Shown: piece after piece, positions 1 through 8,680 of the stretch
Layout: every line of letters starts with the position of its first letter
Position numbering within the stretch: the stretch's first letter is position 1
NCBI GenBank assembly: GCA_031835245.1
Contig: JAVKOQ010000649.1
Span: 1 to 21,597, forward strand
From: Balamuthia mandrillaris
Taxonomy: Eukaryota; Discosea; Longamoebia; Balamuthiidae
DNA: 21,597 nt
Reading direction: 5' to 3'
Position numbers and translations under genes: made by a program
The notes under the pieces: model-generated
What the model was told of the DNA's origin: nothing
Seen by the model: the letters and a program-made list of their open reading frames with translations, nothing else
Database searches by the model: none

Positions 1-431
1 CCGTTTGGAGCTCACTATTCCCCAAGCAAACCCTTTAGCAACCACGCAAAACAACAACAACAGGGAAAACAAGGGGGACACGTGCATGCGAAAAGTTTCA
101 TTCCAGATCGGGTTACTTGCTTTGCGTACGACGCCTGTCTGATGTCTTTGTTGTTCCTGCTCTTCCTTTCCTTCTTCCTTAACTCTCACCACACAATACC
201 CATTCACCGCTCCTGTTGTGCAGAACAAGTTAAATCATAAATAACATAAGAACAGAGGAGAGGAGCGGAGAGGAGAGGCGTACGATCGGCAACGAGACCC
301 CTGGCCTCGATGGCTGTTGGCAGAATGCCGCCGAGAGAAGAGAAGCACAGACAGAAGGAGGAGTAGAATAAGTGCAACAGAAACTAAGTGCAAAAGGAAG
401 GCAGCAAACCCGTCACAGAAACCACAGACAT
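1..431 (-). CDS. C2-domain protein, N-terminal part (runs off left edge)
   Basis: Spliced from the minus strand: exon 1 431..410, exon 2 313..284, exon 3 212..82. Introns of 96 and 71 nt have GT...AG ends, and all phases match. The protein starts MSVVSVTAIEARGLVADR, followed by a segment reading GYCVVRVKEEG. After a short Glu/Gln-rich loop comes TGVVRKASNPIWNETFRM. This is the C2 pattern: beta-1 ending in EARGL, a Y-x-V-x-V strand, then T-x-V-x-K-x-x-N-P-x-W-N-E-x-F. C2 domains bind phospholipid, often with calcium. The usual D-P-Y before the second strand is N-G-Y here, so one calcium ligand may be missing. The next donor (GTGTCC at 81) is weak, and a possible following exon from position 10 is uncertain. 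What lies beyond the C2 domain (ferlin, synaptotagmin, ubiquitin ligase or other) cannot be seen. The family call is by pattern; the exon joins are my inference. Confidence 0.72.
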
Positions 432-916
432 GCTACTACCAAAACAACCCTTCCTTCTCCCACGTATTGCTGGTATTATACGATACGAAGCTACCAATAT
501 ATATAAAAATATTTTTATATATAAATATATATATGTATGCACGAAGGTCAACCCAGAAGGTGAAAGAAAGCAGCGAAGTTTTTGGCTGCACGCAAAGACC
601 TCCTGGCTTTGGTGGTAGCGCCTGGCAACACATTCGAGCAGCTTGTAATGCCTTCGTTGAAATTAATAAGAGTAACGCGTCCACAAAAAAAGGAAAAAGT
701 TATTTTCTCTCCTCCCTTGCGCTCATAGCGCTTCTCTCCCTCGCACTTTTCCTGTGCTGCTCTGGGGTTTTGGCAGGCCTCTATGACGCTACCGAATACA
801 GCAGCAGGTTACCGAGTCAAAAAACTCAAAGTGTAGGGCTGAATCCGCAAGTAATTGTTCTGAATTAGTTACTCTCATCTCTCTCACCTCCCCTCTTTCT
901 CCTCTCTCTTTCATGT
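432..916. other. Intergenic region between C2 gene and kinase gene
   Basis: Both neighbours are read leftwards, so this stretch holds the 3' end of the nuclease-like/kinase gene (stop at 917-919) and the promoter of the C2 gene (start at 431). A pyrimidine-rich run lies at about 876-912, just past the kinase stop. Open frames here show low-complexity or membrane-like translations with no recognisable domain, and I call none of them a gene. Confidence 0.5.
498..523. promoter_or_regulatory. 26-bp perfect AT palindrome in TATA-rich block upstream of the C2 gene
   Basis: Positions 498-523 form a perfect inverted repeat centred between 510 and 511, made only of A and T, inside an AT block at 496-537. 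It lies 67-92 bp upstream of the C2 gene ATG at 431 on the minus strand, so it could supply a TATA element. It could equally be a simple AT-rich cruciform-prone tract. Its regulatory role is inference. Confidence 0.35.
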
Positions 917-3900
917 CTAGCTTGCCTGAAAATTGTGGAGAAGTTCTTGCAGATTGGGGAAGGCGGCGTGGAGGGAGGGTCTGCGGTGAGGTTGGGGATG
1001 GGTGGCCTCCTCCAGCAGCTTGTTCAATGCTGGCATGCTGCTGTGGGGCAACACTGCTGTGCGCTCCATGAACACCGCCTGCAAGCTCCTTGCGAAACTC
1101 CACGTGTCCGCCAGGAAGGCGCCATATTCCTCCAACCCATCACAGGCATAAACTTCAGGAGCCATGAAGCCATGCGTTCCCACGTATCTGCTGGTCAGCA
1201 ATCTGGGTGGAGGGGAAGCCCGCTTTCTCTTCCTGCTTCCCTCCATCTGTTCTTCCTCTTCCTTCTTGCGGGGGATCAGCCAGACGGAGGCCAAATCCAG
1301 GTCCAACAAGACCCAATGGCGGGTGGTTGGATCCCACATGATGTTTCTTGGTTTGATGTCCCTGTGGCAGATGCCATGGCTGTGGAGGTGCAGCATGGCT
1401 TGCATGATGTCCACCGCACATGCCAAGGCACACACCGCCCCGCTGGCTGGCCCAGCCGCTGCTTCCTGCATGCTCATCAGCCGGTTCTGCACCATGACAG
1501 AGGCGTATCTGCCATCTGGCAGTTGGCGTTCTGCGGAGAAGTGGAGGGTGGGCAGGTTGGGATGGGGTATGACCCTGCGTAACAGCTCCAGTTCCTGGTT
1601 GGGCCTCTTCCTGCATTTGAGGATGACCACCTTGCCTTCTGGGCCTTTGCTCAGCCATGTGTTTCCTCCCTGGTTGGTTTGGTTGGAGTGTGATAGTCAG
1701 CCCAATCCATGTGTTCGCAGCTTCGCTGCACAACAAGGCCACCGTTGCCCGCACCTTCCCAATCCAGCCACGGATTTCAGGCCAAAACTCTGTTGGCAGC
1801 AGGCTTTGTGTCTGCAACAATGCTAACACTTCGGGTTGCAGCTCTGCGGAATCTGATGAAGGAAAAGAGCCAGCATCTTGCACCTCTCCTTCGCCTCCTC
1901 GCCCGTTCTTCTCTGCCCCACCCCCTTGGCCGTTGCCTTTGTTGTCGTCTTTACCTTTGCCTGAATGTTGTTTCTTCTGCCGGTGTTCGTGTCCGGTTGA
2001 TCCACTATCGGATGTGTGCGAGCGCTTTCTGTCTTTTGGTGGATTCTTGGTTGGAGTAACAGCTGCATGGTTCGGTCGGGCAGCTGGTATGTCACAAAGA
2101 ACCGGCAGGTAGAACTGCAAGACAGGAGGTTCGATCCGGCGTGTTCCAACGTTATTCCAAACGTTTTCCATGTGGTTGGCTGCTCGACTCATCCTTTCGA
2201 AGCATTCGAATGCAGCAATCACATCCTTCACTTGGAGAATGTCCAAAGCTCCTGCCCTTTCATGCCACTCATACACCACAGAGCGGTGATCGGTGTCCAA
2301 CAATGGCCGCATGGCAAAGAGAAACAGCTTTGATGCAGCAGTAAGCGCCCCGAAGACACGTAGCTCCTGCAACGCCCCTATGAACTGTTTCTCCTCGTGT
2401 ATGCTCTGCAGTAACACGAGGATTTGCTTCTCCAGAGCTAGCCGCATGCATACCAGCAGCTTCTTGTGGTCTTTATGGTCGGTTTGCTCGTCAGCAATGG
2501 CCTCCGCCGATATCTCCACAAAGAGAAACGGAAACTGATGGCCACTGCTGCCTTGAGTTAGTGGGGGGAGGCGGGAGAAGCTTGGGAGGACGTACACATG
2601 ACTACTGTCTTGGTTGAGGGCAATGGAGAGCAGCACATCTGGCCTTCGGTCTCTCGTACTCTTCGCTGACGATGCGTCACTTTGCATGGGTAGCCCATCA
2701 CAGATGGATGGATGGAGGTGGAAGGGCAGGTCTGGCGCGAACCGAAAGGCTGCACAGTGTCTCCAGTCGAACACGCGGTACCATACGTATGCTGCCCACT
2801 CTGCCTCATAACGATAGTCAAACGTGCATCCACACAGAGCTATGAGGGTATCTGACAACATCCAATCCCAAATGTTCTTCAACATTGCTTCGTCGTTGTC
2901 ACTGGTACTAATGACCTTCTGCGAGTCCAGCATCTGCTTAACTGCCATAAAAACGTGCTGGTTTCCATAACGATCTGCCATGCCATTCCGCTGAAACCAA
3001 GAGGCCACATAATGAACACGGTCCTGCTCAACAACAGCTGGCAGTGTGGCCTCAAATTTGTTTTTGCGTTGCATTATCCCATGAGTCGCAAGCCATTTCA
3101 GTCTGCGGAGTCGGGGGGAGAGTGGTTGGCTGCTGTATCATCACAATTTTGAGTGGGAATGCACGCAACGAGCAGAGAACAAGTTAGAACAAGAAGCATG
3201 AGCTCAACAGGATGCGTACCTCAATTTTTGCATGTACTCATCAAGCTGTTTATGATAGAAAACTTGTGGCAAGAAGACATTAGCAATACCAATCACACAG
3301 TTGCCCAAACGGATACCACGACATACCTCTGGCAGTTCTTTGTACGGCTCGTCCTCAGGCCCACCCCACTGATCGGCATGAAACAGAATGAAGGCGATGC
3401 GTTTGGTAGAAGTGTTGAGGGTCACCAACGCCTCATTACAAGTCATCACATCAACCTCCTCCGCGATTTCATGGGATTGGGAGTTGAACAGACGGTAGGC
3501 CGCTTGTGCCAAATCTATTGCCTCCCTACCTGTTCCACTCTTGTCGTTTCCAAGACATCCATGCGCCTTTTGTGGTTGCCCTTGTTCCTCCCCTTGACCT
3601 TGTCCTTGTTCGCTTTCTTTTTCTTTCCCTTTTTTTTCTCCTCCTCCTCCTCCCCTTGCAACTGCCGTTCTTCCTCGTGGTGATGGCTGAGAGGTTTGTG
3701 GTCGAGAGAATATTTTATGGTGAACCTGCTTCTCCTCCTCTGTCATGGGCCGCACAATGGTCTTTCCAGGAACAAAGTGAGGGCAATGGAGGCGGCACAA
3801 CAGTTGTGACAGTGGTACCTCTCTCTTGCCGAACACTGCGTAGGTCTTCATTTGTTTGAACCAAACCATTACCCCATATGTGAATGTGAAGACACGACCT

Positions 3901-4425
3901 GCAAAGAGTGTGAGAGGTGGTTCCCCACTGAAATCTTCCTCCTTCAGACCAGGGGAACTTTGTTGTTCTGGCGGCTTCTCTGCCCCAGCTGTGTTTGGTG
4001 CTTCACTTGGTCCAGCTTGCTCTTGTCTAACTGTTAGTTTCGGCAGAAGGAACATGCATGTTCACCCTTCAGTGGTCAGCATAAGTTTGTTGGCTGTGTT
4101 GGTTGGTGGACGTACCCGCTTCAATCAGCCGAGCCAACAGTTCTTTTTGGAGCTTCCCACCATAGGTGTTCTTTGCAAGTGGAAGTACGCCCGGAAAAAG
4201 GACATCTAACAGTTGAGCTAACGATTGCTTCTGCCAGTCCGTGGAACTGGGCATTGGCAAACTGCTCCATTTGCGGGACGTTTGGCCAACCTCAGTAGCG
4301 GAACTTACTCTCCTTTTCTTTGTTCTTGGCTGCAACGATGCGAGTTCACTTGTGCCGCCACCCTCCAGCTGCTCCTGCTCCTCCTCCTCCTCCTGCTCCA
4401 TCTGCTGCTGCGGCACCTCCTCCAT
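917..4425 (-). CDS. PD-(D/E)XK-like region fused to a protein kinase (Crinkler-like architecture)
   Basis: Four exons: 4425..4116, 4030..3220, 3102..1755 and 1669..917, with introns of 85, 117 and 85 nt. The total is 3222 nt, giving 1073 residues in one frame. The ATG at 4425 is the first in frame and sits in a strong context (A at -3, G at +4). Residues 1-60 are low complexity (Glu/Gln runs). Residues about 450-600 look like a restriction-endonuclease fold: E473 in a helix, RPD with D529, then FVEIS with E570. The usual Lys of E-x-K is Ser572, so cleavage activity is doubtful. A Gly/Lys/Ser-rich linker follows at about 715-790. The kinase starts at about 821 with I-G-K-G-G, Lys841 (VVILK) and HRDIKPRN (Asp927, Asn932). 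DFG is replaced by D-L-D at 946-948, and APE is at 993-995. A basic insert (RKRKR) in the activation segment could be a nuclear signal. REase-plus-kinase fusions are known among Crinkler/CR effectors of oomycetes, chytrids and other eukaryotes. I see no secretion signal or classical CRN header, so an effector role is only a hypothesis. Kinase call strong; nuclease call weak. Confidence 0.8.
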
Positions 4426-4455
4426 CCTGTTCGCTACGTTTTTTTGTGATTTCGG

Positions 4456-4476
4456 ATGATGATGATGATGATGATG
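4456..4476. repeat. (GAT)n trinucleotide run upstream of kinase-gene start
   Basis: A short run of GAT units. On the minus strand it would read as poly-His if translated upstream of the ATG at 4425. The upstream open frame begins with TTG rather than ATG, so this run is most likely 5' untranslated. Confidence 0.6.
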
Positions 4477-4695
4477 AGGTGTGTGTGTTGTTCTATCCCA
4501 AGCAAGAAGAAGAAGAAGAAGCGCTTCTCTCTTCGCCACCAAAAAAAATTGGCGCCTTTTTTTTTATGTCGACATAAAAGGTAAAATTGAAAAGGCGAGA
4601 GGGCAAGGGCAGGTTTTGTCTGGGGGTGAAGGAGGGGACAATTGTGATGGGCTGGAGCAGTTATAAACACTGATGGTGAGAGTTGGAGAGAAGGT

Positions 4696-5310
4696 TCAGG
4701 GCTCGTCATGCGTCTTGTCAGGGGGCAACTGGTCTTCGGTGGCCTTGGGAACGCTCACAATGAGGCCCCCCTCGTGCAGCATGGCTCTCGCCTTTTGGGG
4801 ATCGCACTCTGGCGGCAGTTGGAACTTGTGAGTAAACCCCCTCGTGTCTTTGGTGGGTTGCTTGACGTCTTCAGCGACACCAGCTGAAGCAGCAGCTGCC
4901 TGTTCTTCTACCTTTTCCAGGGGCGGTTGAACGCTGATGGTCAGGTTTTGCCCTTGCACGCTCACTTGGACTGCCTCGGAGGGTATCCGCTGCCCACGAA
5001 AGGAGGTCCTGAAGAGGAGCTCTTGCTCGGACTCATGAGTCTCAGTGATGGGCTGCTGGAGGTAAGGATGGGAGGGCCTGAAAAGGCTTCCGTAGCCGAA
5101 GGGCTGCCGCATGAGCCAGCGGCTGAAGACGGCGTGGTGAGAGGGTTCCCCCGCCTTGGTGGCCTCTTCGATTTGCTCCACGGGCACGTTCCATTCCTCT
5201 TGGAATGAGGTGCTGGCCAATGACCTCCATGACTCTCCTGCGGTTTTCCATGAGCGCACAGCTGCGGTTGCAGCTGGTTGGTGGCGGTTGCGAAGAGTGC
5301 GAGGCCACAT
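4696..5310 (-). CDS. Small heat-shock protein (HSP20/alpha-crystallin), probable mitochondrial form
   Basis: Intronless, 204 residues from the ATG at 5310. The frame is open further upstream (a TTG at 5379), but 5310 is the first ATG. The first 28 residues (MWPRTLRNRHQPAATAAVRS and on) are rich in Arg, Ala and Ser and lack acidic residues until Glu26. That is the composition of a mitochondrial presequence. The alpha-crystallin domain covers about 95-195: an early strand (LLFRTSF), QVSVQGQNLTISV, then GFTHKFQLPPECDP and finally ARAMLHEGGLIVSVP. The last matches the family's A-x-x-x-x-G-x-L-x-V-x-V-P. An Ala/Glu-rich insert of about 25 residues separates the two halves of the domain. HSP20 proteins are ATP-independent holdases that keep unfolding proteins soluble and form oligomers. 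No I-x-I/V tail motif is visible. The gene is divergent from the AAK1-like gene. Family call firm; mitochondrial location inferred. Confidence 0.88.
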   Translation of the reverse strand: MWPRTLRNRHQPAATAAVRSWKTAGESWRSLASTSFQEEWNVPVEQIEEATKAGEPSHHAVFSRWLMRQPFGYGSLFRPSHPYLQQPITETHESEQELLFRTSFRGQRIPSEAVQVSVQGQNLTISVQPPLEKVEEQAAAASAGVAEDVKQPTKDTRGFTHKFQLPPECDPQKARAMLHEGGLIVSVPKATEDQLPPDKTHDEP

Positions 5311-5433
5311 GGTTCCTTTATTAATGCTTACAAATGGCTGACTTGCAAATGAACTTGGCTTTCGTTTGAGCTGCCGCAAGAGAAAGGTGAGGAGAGGGCG
5401 TTAATTAAAACGTGTTCCTCTTTATTTAGAAAA

Positions 5434-5440
5434 TTATATA
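5434..5440 (-). promoter_or_regulatory. Possible TATA box of the HSP20 gene
   Basis: On the minus strand this reads TATATAA, 124 bp upstream of the HSP20 ATG. Placement suits a TATA promoter with a 5' leader of roughly 90-100 nt. No clear array of alternating GAA/TTC heat-shock elements was found nearby. Confidence 0.4.
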
Positions 5441-5500
5441 GGAGCGGTCCTCCAAGATGGATGACAGGAGCAGTGGCAACGCGAGTAGGAGCTTGGTCAA

Positions 5501-5525
5501 GGGGGGGGGGGGGCCCCCCCCCCCC
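5501..5525. repeat. G13-C12 homopolymer palindrome
   Basis: Thirteen G followed directly by twelve C, in the divergent promoter region between the HSP20 and AAK1-like genes. It is a perfect self-complementary run that could form a hairpin or a G-quadruplex. It could also be an assembly or sequencing artefact at a homopolymer. The flanks show no other repeat. Confidence 0.9.
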
Positions 5526-5824
5526 GCAGCATGAAGGGCAGAGGTTCTCATTCGTTGTTGAAGCGACGTGTTTCTACCAGTTCTCCCTCGGTTGCCTTCC
5601 GAATTTCTTTAAAGAAGTGCCCCTCATATATGTCGACAAAAAGAAAGGCTTTCCTTATTAATCCATCGCAAAAAAAAAAGTAGAAAAAGAAAAAGAAAAA
5701 ATTTCTTCTGGGGATATTTTTTTTTTTGGTCTCTCTTCCTTTCCTTGCCTTTCCTTTCCTTTGGGCTGGCTGCTCTCTTCCTGTCCATCTTCCTTTTTTC
5801 CCCTGCTGCTTCTTCTCCGCCGCA

Positions 5825-8531
5825 ATGCACAAATTAGCTTCCGGTCTGAACAGCCTGCGTGGCGGGCTGGAAAACTTGAGCCTGGGGGGCTCCCCTGGCG
5901 GCGGCGCAGGAGGAGGAGGCGGCGGTGGTCCTTCTTTTGGTGGAGGAGGCGGTGGCTCCAACATCGAGGCCGGCACCATTTTTGCGGTGGAAGGACGTTC
6001 CTACCGTGTTGTGAAAAGGCTTGCCGAAGGTACGTTTGCAAAACTAGAAAGATTATATTTTTTGAAAGTGGGAAAACAACCTTGACCCTATTTGAAAACA
6101 AACAAAAAGGGGGGTTCGCCTTTGTGTTTTTGGTGCAGGAGATATCTACGGGACAGCCCTTTGCGCTGAAACGCATCATGGTGCAAGACCAAGAGCACCT
6201 TAAAATTGTGAACAACGAGATTAGCCTGCTGGTAAAGTATTATTCAAAAGTGTTACCTTTTACGTGTTTGTTTTGTGTTTGTCCTTACGATTCCAATATC
6301 CCTCCTTAACCAACAACACAAATGAACACAGAGAAAGTATGGCGGTCCCGATAAGCCCGTTATTGGTCTGTTTGGCTCCTCCACCATCCAGAGAGACAGG
6401 TTTGGCACGGAGACCGTGCTCGTGACGGAATACTGCGAGAACGGCAGCCTTTTGGATCTGATGCTGCGGCGCATACAAACCAAGCTTCGGGAGGACGAAA
6501 TTTTTGCCATCTTTACCAAAGTATGCGAGGCTGTGCATTACCTTCACAGCCAGGACCCTCCCGTTGCGCACCGCGATCTCAAGGCAGGATTCTCTCCCTT
6601 TTCTCTCATTCCTTCTGTCCTCCTTTCCTTTTTCTTTTTATCCTTTCTCCAACTGTTGTGGCTGCTTGTTGGCGCTAACATGCCACGGATAAAAGGTGGA
6701 GAACGTGTTGATGCACCGGAACGGCATGCTGAAGTTGGGCGACTTCGGAAGTGCCACCACCCGCACGTACCTTCCCAAGGCCGAAAGGGATAGGGCAGAG
6801 GCTGATGAGGACATTCAAAAAAATACCACCCTCTTCTATCGGTCTCCTGAAATGGTGGATTTGTACAAAGGAGAGTTGATAAACGAAAAATGTGACATCT
6901 GGGTATGCAGCTTTCCTATCCACATACACACCACAACCAGAAAAGAGGATTTCTTATCTGACCCATTTCTTCATAGGCACTAGGCTGTTTATTGTTTAAA
7001 CTCGCTTTTTATGTTGACGCTTTTGATGGCGCATTGGGTATATTGAACTGTAGTTATAGGGTACCTGAACCATGTCCTTATTCTAGCAAGCTCACAGCAT
7101 TCATCGGTACGCTATTTATTTTTTCTTCGACTTGTGACGAACTTTTCCTTCTTTGTCGTCGTTTCTATCGCTTTTTTTTTCCTTTCAATTCGTCTCCTCT
7201 TTCCGATTAGTCCATACCAATTTTACATAAGTTTTATTTCGTGGTTTTCACGGCCTTACCTAAAACTTATGGTCGGAGGTATGGCAGAAAAATGTTGCAC
7301 AATTGTAGCTGCTATACTGGTGGATACGTCGAGTTTGTAGTTATGTCAGTACTACGCAGCTCTTATCACCTTTATTTGCACACTTTGTTTTCACTTAATT
7401 GTGGTTTGCCTGCTGACCATCATCCTTGACAGCTTATTTGCTGGATGAGGACCCCTATAAGCGTCCTGACATATACTCAGTGCTAAAGCGTTTGGGTGTT
7501 AGTGTACAACGTCCTAAGCACGCTCAAAAACGATCAAAACCCGATCTAAAATCTTCTAGAGATGGCTCCAGGTTTGTTTGTTTTCCTTTCCAGAACGCCT
7601 GTAAATCACCAACAATTTCTTCTGTAGGAGTGACTCAAAGCGACAATCAAGCAGTGGTCAAAAGAAATCAGGTAGCCATGGTAGTAGGGGTAGCCGTTCT
7701 CGCGGAAGCCCACCACCATCCAGCCAAGCTGAAAAAAAAGAAAGCAATGTGGCAACTGTCGGCGGTATGGCCGTTGGTGGAGACTTATTCTCCATGTTGG
7801 ATTGGCACTCGAATACGGACTCATCTTCAACAATTGGCAGTAGCGTACACGCTGTCACTGCCTCCCCAAGGAACTCACCTAATCAACACAGTTCACAGAG
7901 CCAATTCGTTGATAATGAATGGTCCCCGTTTTCCTCTTCCCCCACCCCGCCAAGCAGCAACCAAACGGCCGATAGTTTCTTTCTGGACACCCTTCAGGTG
8001 GCCACCAGCTTGAGCCGTCCCTCTTCAGCTCCACCAACCTCTAATACGATTAACCATGATTTGTTCGACCTCTTAGGCCCAACTTCTGCTACCAACACTC
8101 CTGCACATGCCTCCTTGGCTAAGTCCACCACTACTACTAGCTCTCCACTTTCTTACGGCCAGGCTTCGGCTTATCCAGTATCTTTTTCACTCCTAGAGTC
8201 CTCTTCCCATCATCACCAACCGTTAACACCGCCCTCATCATTGCAAGGATCAGCTTGGCACTCTGATCCTATGCATCGCTCACGAAGCGGCGGAGACCTT
8301 TACCAGCAAGGTCTTTACCACTCACAAAATCCTTCTTTCAACGGCTATGATCATCACTCTCATCCTACAACAACTAGCTGGGCTACCCCTTCTTCCTCCT
8401 CCAGTTCTCAAAGACACCTCTCTCCGCCCTCCATGCAACCACAGCAGGCCAAACGCCAAAGTGATCCATTTGCTGACCTTTTGTCGTCCTCTAACTTTTC
8501 TTCTTCTCGAAATGCATCCCAGCGCCCCTAA
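5825..8531 (+). CDS. AAK1/GAK/Ark-type (numb-associated) endocytic protein kinase
   Basis: Seven exons: 5825..6029, 6110..6231, 6332..6583, 6696..6902, 6977..7106, 7433..7571 and 7628..8531. Together they give 1959 nt and 652 residues, with all phases consistent. The N-terminus (about 20-47) is Gly-rich. The kinase spans about 55-345: LAEGGFAFVFLV glycine loop, Lys89 in ALKR, HRDLKVEN (Asp191, Asn196), DFGSAT (209-214), YRSPEM, DIWALGCLLFKL and DPYKRPDIYSV. The LAEGGFA loop and the HRDLKVEN, DFGSAT and PEMVDLY blocks are diagnostic of the NAK family, which phosphorylates clathrin adaptors (AP2 mu subunit in animals) and controls endocytosis; yeast members regulate actin patches. The Ser/Pro/Thr-rich tail carries DLFDLL (clathrin-box-like), DPFADLL (DPF, AP2-ear type) and GGDLFSML, which supports coat binding. 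The start ATG follows a pyrimidine-rich leader (5735-5815). Intron 3 has GC-AG ends. Intron 5 (326 nt) is the longest in the gene. Confidence 0.93.
6584..6695 (+). other. GC-AG intron in the AAK1-like gene
   Basis: The conserved kinase string HRDLK|VENVL fixes the junction to the base: exon 3 ends CTCAAG at 6583 and exon 4 begins GTGGAGAAC at 6696. The intron therefore starts GCAGGA, not GT, and ends AAAAG. At 112 nt it is not a multiple of three, so it must be removed. GC-AG introns are a known minor class spliced by the major spliceosome, but this donor lacks the strong GCAAGT usually seen. Confidence 0.85.
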
Positions 8532-8680
8532 GAGGGAAAGAGAGGCTTTTTGCAAAACGAAAAAAATGCTGCTTGTTTTTTGTTCATCTTTTCTGAGACT
8601 CATTCTCGACAACGTAGCTTTATTTTGCAATCTCTCTTCTCACATTTTTTGCAGGTCAACATCGCCCAATTGGTCGGCGT
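8532..8680. other. Convergent 3' ends of AAK1-like and VID27 genes
   Basis: Only 149 bp separate the two stop codons, which face each other. The transcripts' 3' untranslated regions almost certainly overlap. No strong AATAAA signal is seen on either strand inside the gap. Antisense pairing of the two mRNAs is possible but unproven. Confidence 0.7.

Noticed and set aside
317-868. A 183-codon plus-strand frame.
   Set aside because: Low-complexity translation, no domain, and it overlaps the minus-strand C2 exon 1 and its promoter.
1665-1760. An apparent frameshift between the nuclease-like part and the kinase part of the minus-strand gene.
   Set aside because: An 85-nt GT...AG intron (1670..1754) with a CTGAC branch-like sequence joins W-I-G-K to G-G-N-T-W in phase and restores the glycine-rich loop.
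935-2538. Long plus-strand frames opposite the nuclease-like/kinase gene.
   Set aside because: They are antisense shadows of a conserved kinase and its linker, and their translations resemble nothing.
4031-4069. Acceptor near 4069, or an internal ATG at 4055, as the start of exon 2 of the nuclease-like/kinase gene.
   Set aside because: Splicing there leads straight into a stop in frame; the CTAACAG acceptor at 4031 keeps phase and avoids it.
4426-4542. A poly-His N-terminal extension of the nuclease-like/kinase protein.
   Set aside because: The upstream open frame begins with TTG and arises from a GAT repeat; no ATG occurs before 4425.
5311-5379. A longer HSP20 start at 5379.
   Set aside because: That codon is TTG; the first ATG is at 5310 and yields a good presequence-like N-terminus.
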